A stretch of DNA of 33,125 bases from Armatimonadota bacterium (GCA_020850315.1 JADZEY010000123.1:1-33125), one strand, 5' to 3'. Counted from the first letter of the stretch, positions 1-8,112 are shown. Notes: generated by a model not told the origin, from the letters alone. Numbers and translations: made by a program.

Positions 1-1020
1 GAATATAAGTTTCACGGTAAGGCTGATCTTGGTGTTATTTCTATGAATAAGATATCTTCAATGGAATGGAATTTTTCAACTGGGATTAAATCATTGTTGT
101 TTGAAAAATTAATTCAAGTCACTACTAAACTTGGAGATATTTCCTATCGGATGTTTCAGGGAGTTATTACCAGTGCCGATACGGTCTTCCTCTTCAAAGA
201 ATTTGAGCAACAATCAAAAAAAGAAATTCGCGTTTACAGTAAAGAATCCAATACATGGTTTGAAATAGAATCAGATATCTTAAAACCAATAGTGCGAAGC
301 GGGGATATTCGACGCTATACTTCAAAGCCTTCAGTCGTAGCGTTATTCCCTTACGAAGTAAAGGGAGTAACCGCAACACTACACAGCGAATCAGAGATTG
401 CAAGCCGTTTTCCGAAAGCGTGGAAATATCTTAAGAGCCATGAAAAATTACTCCGGAGCCGAGAGCGTCGTGCATTTGATGATAATTTATGGTATCGGTA
501 TGGACGAACTCAAAATCTAGGTATGTGGGAGCAATCAAAGATTATGATTCCATATATGCTTACTACACTTGCTGCTTATCCAGATCGCAGCGACAATTTC
601 TATTTCGTAAACGTGACAACAGGAGGTTACGGCATTACGTTAAATGAATCGTATGGGAGCCAGCTGTATGTGACAGGATTATTGAATTCCAAAACGCTTG
701 ACTGGTTTCTTAAGCAAGTTAGCTCCAATTTTCGTGGGGGGTACTTTGCAGCGAACAAGCAATATATTGAGCAACTTCCTATCCGAACAATTGACTTCAC
801 CAACCCCGAGGACGTTAGGCAGCACGACCAAATGGTTGCCTTAGTGGAGCGAATGCTCTCGCTCCACAAAAAGCAAGCCGAAGCAACGACAGCGCACGAG
901 AAGACAAACCTAACCCGCCAAATAGAAGCAACTGACCAACAGATAGATAAGTTGGTGTATGAGTTGTATGGGTTAACGGAGGAGGAGATTGGAATAGTGA
1001 AGGGGGAGAAGCAACAATAG
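1..1020 (+). CDS. Type II restriction-modification protein, C-terminal part (TaqI/Eco57I-like specificity region), partial
   Basis: The reading frame is open at the left edge (codons run in frame from base 1), so this is the 3' part of a longer gene and the first ATG at 43 is probably internal. The visible ~340 residues resemble the C-terminal target-recognition region of TaqI/Eco57I-type methylase-nuclease fusions. Two features support this: the block GGYFAANKQYIEQLPIR, which in this family sits at the end of the recognition domain, and a following helical Q/E/K-rich stretch ending in KLVYELYGLTEEE, which also closes many Eco57I-like and type I S proteins. In such enzymes this part chooses the DNA target; the methylase (NPPY) and nuclease motifs would lie upstream outside the window. 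The gene is clearly more AT-rich than the rest of the window, suggesting acquisition by transfer. Family confidence is good; the exact subtype is not determinable from this fragment. Confidence 0.75.
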   Translation, partial: EYKFHGKADLGVISMNKISSMEWNFSTGIKSLLFEKLIQVTTKLGDISYRMFQGVITSADTVFLFKEFEQQSKKEIRVYSKESNTWFEIESDILKPIVRSGDIRRYTSKPSVVALFPYEVKGVTATLHSESEIASRFPKAWKYLKSHEKLLRSRERRAFDDNLWYRYGRTQNLGMWEQSKIMIPYMLTTLAAYPDRSDNFYFVNVTTGGYGITLNESYGSQLYVTGLLNSKTLDWFLKQVSSNFRGGYFAANKQYIEQLPIRTIDFTNPEDVRQHDQMVALVERMLSLHKKQAEATTAHEKTNLTRQIEATDQQIDKLVYELYGLTEEEIGIVKGEKQQ

Positions 1021-1474
1021 CAGAAGCTATTGTTGCATTGAAACAGGTACAGAACAGAGGACAGAGCAGCGACCAAGGCATCGCAGAAAAAATAAAAACC
1101 CCACGTGGCCTACATTAACCTCCGACGCTTAACGTTGGGATTCGGACACGCAGGGTTGTGATGTGGTTCTTCCAAGCCCGTGCCAATACTGGCAACCTCC
1201 GCATTGAGCGAGTTATGGCGTTGGATCAACCTGAATCTACGTCCGTCATCATGCCAAGAAGGCTATTGCCTTCGATGGCATGTAGCCGACCTTCACATAA
1301 CACAGACGGCACAAAGGTAGCGTTTGGTGTTATATGTGCAACCCATATACTTCGTTGGGAGGGGGCAAAATCGTCCACCGCAAGTAATGCGCCCCTAACG
1401 ACCCCTTGACTTCCCCTCCCTCCCGTAGTTCTCGCAGTGCCGCCTTCATCGTGCCAACCGATATTTTTTTGATG

Positions 1475-1509
1475 TTTGGCACGTTACTCCCTGTTTGTTA
1501 CGTGCCAAA
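1475..1509. repeat. Perfect 10-bp inverted repeat, TTTGGCACGT ... ACGTGCCAAA
   Basis: The arms at 1475-1484 and 1500-1509 are exact reverse complements with a 15-base spacer. GTGCCAA also occurs just outside as direct copies. The spacing of the half sites would suit a dimeric DNA-binding protein, but no regulator gene is adjacent. It could also be a remnant of a mobile repeat. Function unknown. Confidence 0.55.
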
Positions 1510-1580
1510 ACTTACGGTGTGCCAACCAGTGTGCCAAATTCCTGTTATCTAACGTTATCTGGCATAACCCATGAAACGAG

Positions 1581-1606
1581 AAAACCCGCCGTTTTTGGCG
1601 GGTTTT
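1581..1606. terminator. Bidirectional intrinsic terminator next to tRNA-Glu
   Basis: A perfect 10-bp stem (AAAACCCGCC / GGCGGGTTTT) with a six-base loop carries T runs on both strands. On the minus strand it lies 45 bases past the 3' end of tRNA-Glu and would end that transcript. Confidence 0.75.
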
Positions 1607-1650
1607 GCTCTTTCGTGGTGTTCATATGGTAACGTAAACTGGCGCGTTTG

Positions 1651-1722
1651 TACTCCCAACGGGATTCGAACCCGTGCTACCACCTTGAAAGGGTGGCGAC
1701 CTAACCACTAGTCGATGGGAGC
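1651..1722 (-). tRNA. tRNA-Glu (anticodon UUC)
   Basis: The minus strand folds into a full cloverleaf. It has a 7-bp acceptor stem starting GCTCCCA (first pair G-U), a D arm GACT-AGTGGTTA-GGTC, an anticodon stem CCACC/GGTGG with loop CTTTCAA (anticodon TTC), a four-base variable region, and a T arm ACGGG-TTCGAAT-CCCGT. The discriminator is A and the CCA end is not encoded, so it must be added by the CCA-adding enzyme. A good promoter lies upstream and a terminator follows. Confidence 0.95.
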
Positions 1723-1767
1723 AGCCTTTGCGCTGCTCAACAGCAGCGTGTTCTGTTGAACGGGCCG

Positions 1768-1798
1768 CAAAGATAGCCCCGAACCCTCCTCACAACAA
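1768..1798 (-). promoter_or_regulatory. Bacteroidota-type promoter of tRNA-Glu
   Basis: On the minus strand the -7 element TATCTTTG lies at 1775-1768 and fits TAnnTTTG exactly. A TTG (part of TTGTTG, 1798-1793) lies 20 bases upstream and fits the -33 element. The -7 box sits about 45 bases before the mature tRNA 5' end, leaving room for a short leader removed by RNase P. Confidence 0.55.
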
Positions 1799-1910
1799 CC
1801 TGTGCCACAAGTTTTTACGGGCGAATCCTGAAGAAAGGGTGAGCACGGTGCTTCCTCTCCCCCTTTCGGTTCCCCCCCTCCTATCTCCCTATTACTTCCA
1901 TCCTATTCAT

Positions 1911-2561
1911 TTACTTGGGGATCACAGGTATCGTCCCGTTGTTATCGTGAACAACCGGAATTGGTGGACGTTGCCCCTGCGGCTCTACCGGTTGTGTTGG
2001 CTTCGCATCAAGTGCGGGGTGGGGCTGATTGCCCAGATACCGTCCCTCCCCGACCGCCTCCTTTTTTGCTGCTGGTGTCGGTTGCGATTTCCCCTTCTTC
2101 TTCTCACCGCTCGATTCGGAAGAACCCGAGATAGTGACGGCGGGAGCGATTGATGATGTGTCGGTCACGACGGCGGCCGGGGCCTGGGTGCTGGCTGGAA
2201 CAACATCACCCGATAAGGCAAACAGTCCGGGAAAGAGCAGAAAGCCAATTCCAACAACAACCACTAACAATACTCCAACAAAAAAACCACTGCTCCCCCA
2301 AAATTGGGCGGTGGCTGGCAGGCTTGCCGGGATGTTGGATTTGGATAACGCCTCCAGCAACCGTGGCGATGGTGTGATTGATGATGCCGGCAACTGCTGA
2401 CGGTCGCGGGCAATCGCGCGGGAAATGGCTTGCTCGGCCATCACCTCCTGCTGGACGCTGGAACCCGATTCAAGCTGCCGCAGCAGATCGGCACGCTCCG
2501 ATTTGTTGAGATGGTTCTCTGCAATCCGCTCAATCAAGCGGCTCCGCTCTTGTTCATTCAT
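1911..2561 (-). CDS. Single-helix membrane protein, probable anti-sigma factor
   Basis: This 216-residue protein has a ~100-residue charged, helical N-terminal region, one transmembrane segment (about residues 103-125, VLLVVVVGIGFLLFPGLFAL-like) and a Pro/Ser/Lys-rich extracytoplasmic tail. I see no HxxxCxxC zinc motif, so it is not a classical ZAS anti-sigma factor. The start at 2561 is chosen because AGGAG lies nine bases upstream. It overlaps the last 8 bases of the ECF sigma gene, which implies translational coupling. The role is inferred from topology and from this position directly behind the sigma factor: it would hold the sigma factor at the membrane until an envelope signal arrives. 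The sequence itself gives no domain-level proof. Confidence 0.6.
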   Translation of the reverse strand: MNEQERSRLIERIAENHLNKSERADLLRQLESGSSVQQEVMAEQAISRAIARDRQQLPASSITPSPRLLEALSKSNIPASLPATAQFWGSSGFFVGVLLVVVVGIGFLLFPGLFALSGDVVPASTQAPAAVVTDTSSIAPAVTISGSSESSGEKKKGKSQPTPAAKKEAVGEGRYLGNQPHPALDAKPTQPVEPQGQRPPIPVVHDNNGTIPVIPK

Positions 2562-3237
2562 GTGTTCTTTCTCCTGCGTGTGATGCGTTCGCATCCGTTG
2601 ATTGAGGTGATTGAAAGTTGCTCGTGGCCAGTCCCCTTCCGATTGCCGACGACACCATTTTCCGCAGCTGCCCCCTTGCTCGCGATGCACGCGCCCAAAT
2701 TGCTTCTGGGGTTCGCTCCATCATCTCGGCAATCTCATCATAACGATAACCGCAGTACAAATGCAGAATCAATACCTCACGCTGCTCAAACGGAAGCTCC
2801 TCCAATGCCGCAAGCGCAACCTCCTCTAACTCCGAAGTTGACTCGGCAGCATACAGCGGCAAGGCGTTTTCATCGAACTCCTCGACGGTGACCCACCGTC
2901 CACGGCGGCGCAGCAGGCTGATGCAGGCGTTCCGGGCAATGCGGAACATCAGCCCCGATGGATTGCTTACTACCTGCGTTGCATTGCGTAGCCGGATGAT
3001 CTTCTCCCACGTATCCTGCGCCACATCCTCCGCTTCGTTTTGGTTCCCCAACACTTTTACGCAGTAGCGAAACAGCCCCGGGTTATGCCGCCGGAACAGT
3101 TCCAGAAATGCGGCATCATCCCCTTGCTGAAATCGTTGCAGCAGGAGCGCGTCGCGGGACCAAACGGTTTCAGTTTCGCCACTGTCGGGAACGCCGATCT
3201 GGGCTGGAACGTTCGGTGCTGTTGAAGCAATAGCCAT
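2554..3237 (-). CDS. RNA polymerase sigma factor, ECF (sigma-70 family)
   Basis: This protein of ~227 residues has the two domains of an ECF sigma factor. Region 2 (about residues 35-85) contains FLELFRRHNPGLFRYC and the acidic block NEAEDVAQDTWEKI. Region 4 (about 140-190) contains LPFEQREVLILHLYCGYRYD and EIAEMMERTPEAI, a helix-turn-helix that reads the -35 element. The frame is open further upstream to 3411, but the ATG at 3237 matches the usual N-terminal length, and AAGAG lies just before it. The stop overlaps the start of the membrane protein downstream, forming a sigma/anti-sigma pair. Its regulon is unknown; the envelope lipoprotein genes divergently placed at 3468 are possible targets. 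Confidence 0.88.
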   Translation of the reverse strand: MAIASTAPNVPAQIGVPDSGETETVWSRDALLLQRFQQGDDAAFLELFRRHNPGLFRYCVKVLGNQNEAEDVAQDTWEKIIRLRNATQVVSNPSGLMFRIARNACISLLRRRGRWVTVEEFDENALPLYAAESTSELEEVALAALEELPFEQREVLILHLYCGYRYDEIAEMMERTPEAIWARASRARGQLRKMVSSAIGRGLATSNFQSPQSTDANASHAGERTHE

Positions 3238-3467
3238 TGATACTCTTGAATTCCTACCGATCCAACTCAATGACGCAGCAACGCCACAAAACCTGACAGA
3301 AGACCGTTCCACAAAAAAAAATTTACCGCAACCGAACCCGGCTGTCAGGCCAAGCGCAACTGGTGCGTCGTTTAGGTGTGAAGAAGGTGGCCAGCTTGTA
3401 GCGTACGGCAACTTTTTTCGGCAGAAAGAACTGCACCCTTAATCACGTAACTTCCCGGAGAACAACC

Positions 3468-4997
3468 ATGAACAACAGACTGAATCATTGGCGCAGCATC
3501 GGCATGATGGCACTGACGCTGGCACTGCTTGCCGGATGCCGCGATGACTTCCCCCCCGCACCCACAAACCCCGCACCATCGCCATTGCGGAATATCATCT
3601 GGAGCCTGGCTTCCTACCAAACCACGAACGGAGCAGTGGTGAACGTTGCCAGCCACCAGGCAACCATCACTTTTACGGCTCCCAACAGCATGGGGGGCTA
3701 CACTGGCTGCAACCAGTTCGGCGGGGAATACTCAGCCGACACGGCCACAAGCAGCATGACACTGCGGAATATCTTTGCTACCGAGCGGTGGTGTGGCGAG
3801 AACTCCATCGAGCCAATGTACATGAACACTCTGCAGAACGTCACATCGTACAAACTGACCGCCACAACGCTCCACCTCTACGCCACCAACGACACCGTGG
3901 CGATCCTGAATTTCACCCTTGATAGCGTTCTGGTTCCCACGCCGCCGCCAACGGGGAAGAATGGTGGCATCTTCTTCAACCAACTGTTCCATACCGGCAG
4001 CCTTTCGTCGTTGGAACCAATCTACAACCTGATGGGGACAGACGACCGTGGCCTGACAGTACGCCAGCTGGATAAGCCGATGCTGCTAAGTTCGGCCCCA
4101 CGCGGCGGGCGTATTGCCTATCTGGCCAACGACCCAGCCGGGCCAATGCAATCGCTGGTGACAATCAAGACCGACGGCACCGACCGCCGCGTTCACCTGA
4201 CCGATAGCATCTACTCCATTGATGTTGCCTCGGTGGCGATTTCCCCCGACGGCAAACGGGTTGCGGTTGCCACCATGAGCAAAGTGGCGGTCCCGCCGTT
4301 TGCCCGCTACGAGTTGTTCATCTTTGCTGTTGATGGTGGGTTGATTGACCAGTTCGGTATCCAAGAACTTGGGGCCACACCGGTGTTCTCACCCGACGGC
4401 AACAAGATTGCATTTTACGGGTTCAACAACACCGTCGAAGTGGCAACCATCGGCAGCGGGAAGTCCGATCCTGTTGCCACCAACGCCTATCCATCCAAAT
4501 CGGGAACGCCAACAAAGATCACCTACGGGCGCGGCGGGCTTGACTGGTCTCCCGATGGACGTTCCATCACCTATGTTGGGCGGGGAATCGGCAGCGACCA
4601 AGATATTTTCATCGTTGCGGCCAGCGGCGGCTCGGCTCCGGTCAACGTGACGAACGATGCAGCCGATGACTTCTGGCCCACCTGGTCCCCCGACGGAACA
4701 AGCCTTGCCTTCAGCAGCACCTTTGTGACAGGGATCTATCAGCTGGCCATGGCCCAGATGAACCCCGCAACCGGAACATGGTCCGCAAAGCAGAAACTTA
4801 GCCCCGACCGCCTTATCGCCGTGGTGCTGCATGACCTGTTCCCGCAGTGGTCGCCCAACGGGAAAGAAGTTCTCTACACTTCTTTCCCTCAATTGCCAGA
4901 ATTTGCACAAGTCGGGACGTTAGAAGTAGTGGATGTTGCCACGCGGACTCCATCAATCATTGCCAGCGGTGTGTACAAAGGTTTTTGGGAGCGATAA
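3468..4997 (+). CDS. Lipoprotein with META (HslJ-like) domain and C-terminal TolB-like beta-propeller
   Basis: The 509-residue protein starts with a lipoprotein signal peptide (lipobox LLAGC, Cys24), and GGAG lies 7 bases before the ATG. Residues ~38-150 fit a META domain: a region starting IIWSLASYQ, then GGYTGCNQFGGEYS and later ATERWC. Residues ~200-505 form a propeller with repeated PD40/TolB signatures, including AISPDGKRVAVA, FSPDGNKIAFYG, WSPDGRSITYVG, WSPDGTSLAFSS and WSPNGKEVLYTS. It is presumably tethered in the envelope facing the periplasm or outside. META domains occur in heat- and novobiocin-related HslJ; TolB-type propellers usually bind protein partners. The combination in one chain is uncommon to my knowledge. 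It is followed at short distance by an OmpA-like gene on the same strand. Confidence 0.8.
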   Translation: MNNRLNHWRSIGMMALTLALLAGCRDDFPPAPTNPAPSPLRNIIWSLASYQTTNGAVVNVASHQATITFTAPNSMGGYTGCNQFGGEYSADTATSSMTLRNIFATERWCGENSIEPMYMNTLQNVTSYKLTATTLHLYATNDTVAILNFTLDSVLVPTPPPTGKNGGIFFNQLFHTGSLSSLEPIYNLMGTDDRGLTVRQLDKPMLLSSAPRGGRIAYLANDPAGPMQSLVTIKTDGTDRRVHLTDSIYSIDVASVAISPDGKRVAVATMSKVAVPPFARYELFIFAVDGGLIDQFGIQELGATPVFSPDGNKIAFYGFNNTVEVATIGSGKSDPVATNAYPSKSGTPTKITYGRGGLDWSPDGRSITYVGRGIGSDQDIFIVAASGGSAPVNVTNDAADDFWPTWSPDGTSLAFSSTFVTGIYQLAMAQMNPATGTWSAKQKLSPDRLIAVVLHDLFPQWSPNGKEVLYTSFPQLPEFAQVGTLEVVDVATRTPSIIASGVYKGFWER

Positions 4998-5046
4998 CAT
5001 TTCGCTGAATCAATCTCAATCATATCATCCAAATGGCTTCGGGTCT

Positions 5047-6942
5047 GTGCGGCGGCACAGGCCCGCGTCCATTTTCGCACTGCCGATTGTGGTGGCCGTT
5101 TGGTTGGTTCTGACTGTGGCGGCATCGGCGCAATCGGCGATTACGATCGCGCCATCGTTGGGGTATGAGTTCGGCACCCCACTGCTGCTGCGCCGCGACT
5201 CAGGAAAGGTGAATCAGTTGGGAGTTAATGGCGATGGCACTTCCCAACTGCACACCTTCTGGATCGGTGCCCAGCTCCGCCACGACTCACTGCTGGGCAA
5301 CGGTTGGCGTTGGTCTTTTGGCGGAGCCGTTGCCCCCTCGGTCGCCAGCTTCACCTCCAACCCGTTCGCCGTTACCGTTGTTGATTCGGCCACTGCCAGC
5401 TTGATCCCAACAACACGCCAGTTCACGGTTCACGGAACTTCGGCATTGGCGCAGCTTTCCAGCTACGCAAGCGTTTCCGTTGGTGGGCGTGGGTGGTTAT
5501 CGCTGGGGTTGTGGGGAACATGGCGATTTGCGTCGGAAGCTGCCGTTACTGAAGAACTTCTTTCCCCCGACTCCATCACGTTTCCCGACGGCCAGCGAAC
5601 CCGTGCAATTCCGTTGCTGCCGGGTGCCATTGCCCCACCGGTTCATGCAGGGATTGATGCCGCCATCGAGTTCGGCTTGCCCATTGGATATGGCTTGATA
5701 GCCGCCCCCCGATTCGGCCTGCGCTGCAACGTCACCGCCATTGCCGATGGCTTGGGGCTGCGTGCGTTCAGCAGTTTGATTGGCGTTTCGGTGGCGGCGG
5801 CTGCGGATCCACCACCACTACGCACCCTCCCCTCCAATCCTCCACCGCCCCCCACTCCCACAGCAATCAAGGCCAGCGTTGATCTGTACGCCCCCCCCGG
5901 CGGCAACCAGCAGACCGCGCAGATAGTGCCATATCGGGTACATTATCGGAATGTGCTGCCGCTGATTCCGGCCATTTTTTTCGGGCATGGCAATGGGGCG
6001 TTGCCAACCCGCTACCGCCAGATTTCACCCGCCGCAACGGCAACCTTCGGCAATGCCACGCTTGCAGGGTTGGATTCGCTGGAAGTCTATCACCACTTGC
6101 TGAACATCATCGGCCAGCGGTTGCGGCAGAACAGAAACAGCACAATTCAGCTGATTGGCGCAACAACTTCCGGCGAGCCCACGCAACTTGCCAACGAACG
6201 CGCAAAAGAAGTGCAGCACTACCTCACCTCTGTCTGGAATATCGAGCGGCGCAGAGTGGTGGTGGTAGTAAGCGGCGAACAACGCCAAGCAACACCAGCC
6301 TTCAGCGGGGTGATGCTGCAAACGGAGGATAGCGTGCTGATGACTCCAATCATCTGGGAATGGATTGTCCGCCGGATGGCCGCGCCGGGGATAGGAATTG
6401 ATCAAAACATAGAGGCAGCCGCTGGGGTGCGCGATTGGACACTCACCATCCAACAGCAGGATCGCCAACTGCTGCACCGTAGCACCGACACACACCCCGA
6501 TTCGGCCAGCAAGCTGCTCACGTTGCACAACTTGCGTGAACGGGAAGCAACCGCACCATTGGTGGCCACGCTGCGGGTGATAGATTCGTTGAGCCAAGAA
6601 GCGATTGCGACAGATACGCTGTGGGTGAAGGTCCTGGCCGAGGAAGACACCAACCAAATAACGAAGACGATCACCACAGGAACGCTGTTTCCGGCAGAGC
6701 GATTCCCGATGCTGACCGCCGGAAACCAACAAACTCTGGGCTACGTGCTTGCCGATGTACTTCCTGGGAACCGGATTGTGGTGGGCCAGCGCGAAATTGA
6801 AGTAGGAAATCAGGTGGCGAAGGCAATCGCAACAGCAGTGGGGAAATCTCTACAAACCGGACGAACTCCATCAGAAGAAGAAGCACAACTCACAGAAGCA
6901 TGGCTCTTCTCCAGAAGCATCAGCCTGCAGGTGGAGCCATAA
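5047..6942 (+). CDS. Outer-membrane protein with beta-barrel-like N-terminus and OmpA-like domain
   Basis: No ATG fits the frame after the upstream stop, so I choose the GTG at 5047. It gives a 631-residue protein beginning with a basic, hydrophobic signal peptide that ends ...TVAASAQS. Residues ~25-250 alternate hydrophobic and polar positions and contain barrel-like strands. A Pro-rich linker (~255-275) follows. At ~350-425 comes an OmpA-type peptidoglycan-binding region: LDSLEVYHHLLNIIGQRL, then QLIGATTSGE and LANERAKEVQHYL, matching the helix and the NxxLSxxRA position. A second, weaker OmpA-like segment is present near the end (ERFPMLTAGN ... LGYVLADVLPG). It probably anchors the outer membrane to the wall. 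It follows the META/propeller lipoprotein by 49 bases and may be co-transcribed. The start codon is the uncertain part. Confidence 0.7.
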   Translation: MRRHRPASIFALPIVVAVWLVLTVAASAQSAITIAPSLGYEFGTPLLLRRDSGKVNQLGVNGDGTSQLHTFWIGAQLRHDSLLGNGWRWSFGGAVAPSVASFTSNPFAVTVVDSATASLIPTTRQFTVHGTSALAQLSSYASVSVGGRGWLSLGLWGTWRFASEAAVTEELLSPDSITFPDGQRTRAIPLLPGAIAPPVHAGIDAAIEFGLPIGYGLIAAPRFGLRCNVTAIADGLGLRAFSSLIGVSVAAAADPPPLRTLPSNPPPPPTPTAIKASVDLYAPPGGNQQTAQIVPYRVHYRNVLPLIPAIFFGHGNGALPTRYRQISPAATATFGNATLAGLDSLEVYHHLLNIIGQRLRQNRNSTIQLIGATTSGEPTQLANERAKEVQHYLTSVWNIERRRVVVVVSGEQRQATPAFSGVMLQTEDSVLMTPIIWEWIVRRMAAPGIGIDQNIEAAAGVRDWTLTIQQQDRQLLHRSTDTHPDSASKLLTLHNLREREATAPLVATLRVIDSLSQEAIATDTLWVKVLAEEDTNQITKTITTGTLFPAERFPMLTAGNQQTLGYVLADVLPGNRIVVGQREIEVGNQVAKAIATAVGKSLQTGRTPSEEEAQLTEAWLFSRSISLQVEP

Positions 6943-6985
6943 GATGTGAGGATAAAGGAATGATTAAAAGCCACAGCACTCTGTT

Positions 6986-7065
6986 GACGTGCGCCAACTG
7001 ACGTGCGCCAACTGACGTGCGCCAACTGACGTGCACCAACTGACGTGCACCAACTGACGTGCGCC
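6986..7065. repeat. 14-bp tandem repeat array upstream of pstS
   Basis: The unit GACGTGCGCCAACT occurs five full times (starts 6986, 7000, 7014, 7028, 7042) plus ten bases of a sixth copy from 7056. Units 1-3 are identical; units 4 and 5 carry one G-to-A change (GTGCACC). No spacers separate the copies. The array ends ~120 bases before the pstS start. Confidence 0.95.
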
Positions 7066-7128
7066 GAAGGGGTAGATGATGTTTTGATAACATCCCCCTT
7101 TTACAGAAGCTACGCCGCAGGGGCGTTG

Positions 7129-7136
7129 TATTTTTG
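7129..7136 (+). promoter_or_regulatory. Possible -7 element for pstS
   Basis: TATTTTTG fits the Bacteroidota TAnnTTTG box and lies ~50 bases before the pstS ATG and ~65 bases after the tandem array. No good -33 TTTG is visible at the expected distance, so this is tentative. Confidence 0.35.
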
Positions 7137-7187
7137 TGGCCATGCCGCATTCAAGGCGTTTCATCAACAACCAAAGGGATTTTTTAG

Positions 7188-8054
7188 ATGGCATCATTTC
7201 TGGCCAACGGGCTTATCCTATCAGCGATTACGCTGATGGCGGTGGGGTGTGGCGGGGCCGAACGAAAGGAGAAGAAGGAGGAAAGCAAAAAACAGGTAAT
7301 CACCCAAAAAGGATCGGACACCATGATCTTGCTGGGGCAGCAGTGGGCCGAAAAATTTGGCGCGGCGAATCCGGATATCCAGGTTCAAGTGACCGGTGGC
7401 GGATCGGGAACAGGGATCAGTTCGCTGATTAACGGAACCACTGACCTCTGCAACTCCTCCCGCCCGATGAAGGATCAGGAGAAGGCGCAGATCAAACAGA
7501 AATTCGGTGCCGACCCGGTGGAAATCCCGGTTGCAAAGGATGCTTTGTCGGTCTATGTGAACGAAACGAACAAGATCGAATCGCTGACGCTGGAGCAACT
7601 CTACGGCATTTACACCGCCAACATCACCAACTGGAAGGAGCTTGGCGGAGCCGATGCAAAGATCATTTTATATGGCCGCGAGAACAGTTCCGGCACGTAT
7701 GAGTACTTCAAAGATCACGTTCTGAAGAAAGAAGATTTTGCGCCGGAAACGCAGACCCTTTCCGGCACCGCCGCAGTGGTGAACGCCGTCAGCAAGGACG
7801 CGAACGGGATTGGCTACGGCGGCGCGGCGTTCAGCAAAGGGATTCGTGAAGTGAAGGTTGCCGGACCCGATGGAACCCCGGTCGCGCCAACAAAGGAGAA
7901 CGTCTATGCCGGAACCTACCCGTTGGCACGCGACCTCTACATCTATCTGCACCAGCAGCCAACGGGGCGTATCAAGCAATACATTGATTGGATTCTGGGG
8001 CCGGAAGGGCAAGCGGTTGTGACGAACGTGGGCTACTACCCAATCAAGCAGTAG
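7188..8054 (+). CDS. pstS: Phosphate-binding lipoprotein, PstS family
   Basis: This 288-residue periplasmic binding protein captures phosphate for an ABC importer. It has a lipoprotein signal (LMAVGC, Cys ~21) and the phosphate-pocket motifs of the family: QKGSDTM, then TGGGSGTGISSLINGTTDLC, then the NSSR, GRENSSGTYEYF and KDANGIGYGG segments. The length is typical. AAAGGGA precedes the ATG at 7188. No pstC, pstA or pstB lies nearby; the gene stands alone, closed by a strong terminator, so its permease must be elsewhere or absent. A tandem repeat array and a possible promoter lie upstream. Phosphate is the most likely ligand; related PstS-like proteins can bind other oxyanions. Confidence 0.88.
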   Translation: MASFLANGLILSAITLMAVGCGGAERKEKKEESKKQVITQKGSDTMILLGQQWAEKFGAANPDIQVQVTGGGSGTGISSLINGTTDLCNSSRPMKDQEKAQIKQKFGADPVEIPVAKDALSVYVNETNKIESLTLEQLYGIYTANITNWKELGGADAKIILYGRENSSGTYEYFKDHVLKKEDFAPETQTLSGTAAVVNAVSKDANGIGYGGAAFSKGIREVKVAGPDGTPVAPTKENVYAGTYPLARDLYIYLHQQPTGRIKQYIDWILGPEGQAVVTNVGYYPIKQ

Positions 8055-8078
8055 CACAATTTTGCGCTGGGAACTGCA

Positions 8079-8112
8079 AGCGGGCGTTGGATGCCAGTAT
8101 CCAACGCCCGCT
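8079..8112 (+). terminator. Intrinsic terminator after pstS
   Basis: A perfect 14-bp stem (8079-8092 with 8099-8112) encloses a six-base loop GCCAGT and is followed by ATTCTTTTG and more T-rich sequence. It begins 24 bases after the pstS stop. Confidence 0.88.

Larger units (their letters stand above)
1021..1650. other. Gene-free region with many short inverted repeats
   Basis: I find no convincing gene in these ~630 bases. The only sizeable frame (1158-1409, plus) has no recognisable domain or ribosome site. The stretch holds several small dyads built around TGCCA/TGGCA: 1181-1194 (TGCCA-4-TGGCA), 1250-1282 (CATGCCA...TGGCATG, imperfect 13-bp stem), and 1475-1509 (perfect 10 bp). Further GTGCCAA copies lie at about 1451, 1520 and 1530. 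It separates the AT-rich restriction gene from tRNA-Glu and could be a decayed end of an inserted element. Confidence 0.5.

Noticed and set aside
1297-1341. Integron attC-like dyad (CATAACAC...GTGTTATATG)
   Set aside because: The arms do not fit the RYYYAAC/GTTRRRY consensus and no integrase or cassette array is visible.
1158-1409. 83-codon frame in the gene-free region
   Set aside because: No ribosome site, no recognisable domain and overlap with several inverted repeats; coding is not supported.
1728-2153. 141-codon frame on the plus strand starting near the tRNA
   Set aside because: It runs antisense to the anti-sigma candidate and through the tRNA promoter; no domain.
6986-7065. Possible CRISPR array
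   Set aside because: Units are 14 bp and directly abutting, with no spacers and no cas genes nearby.
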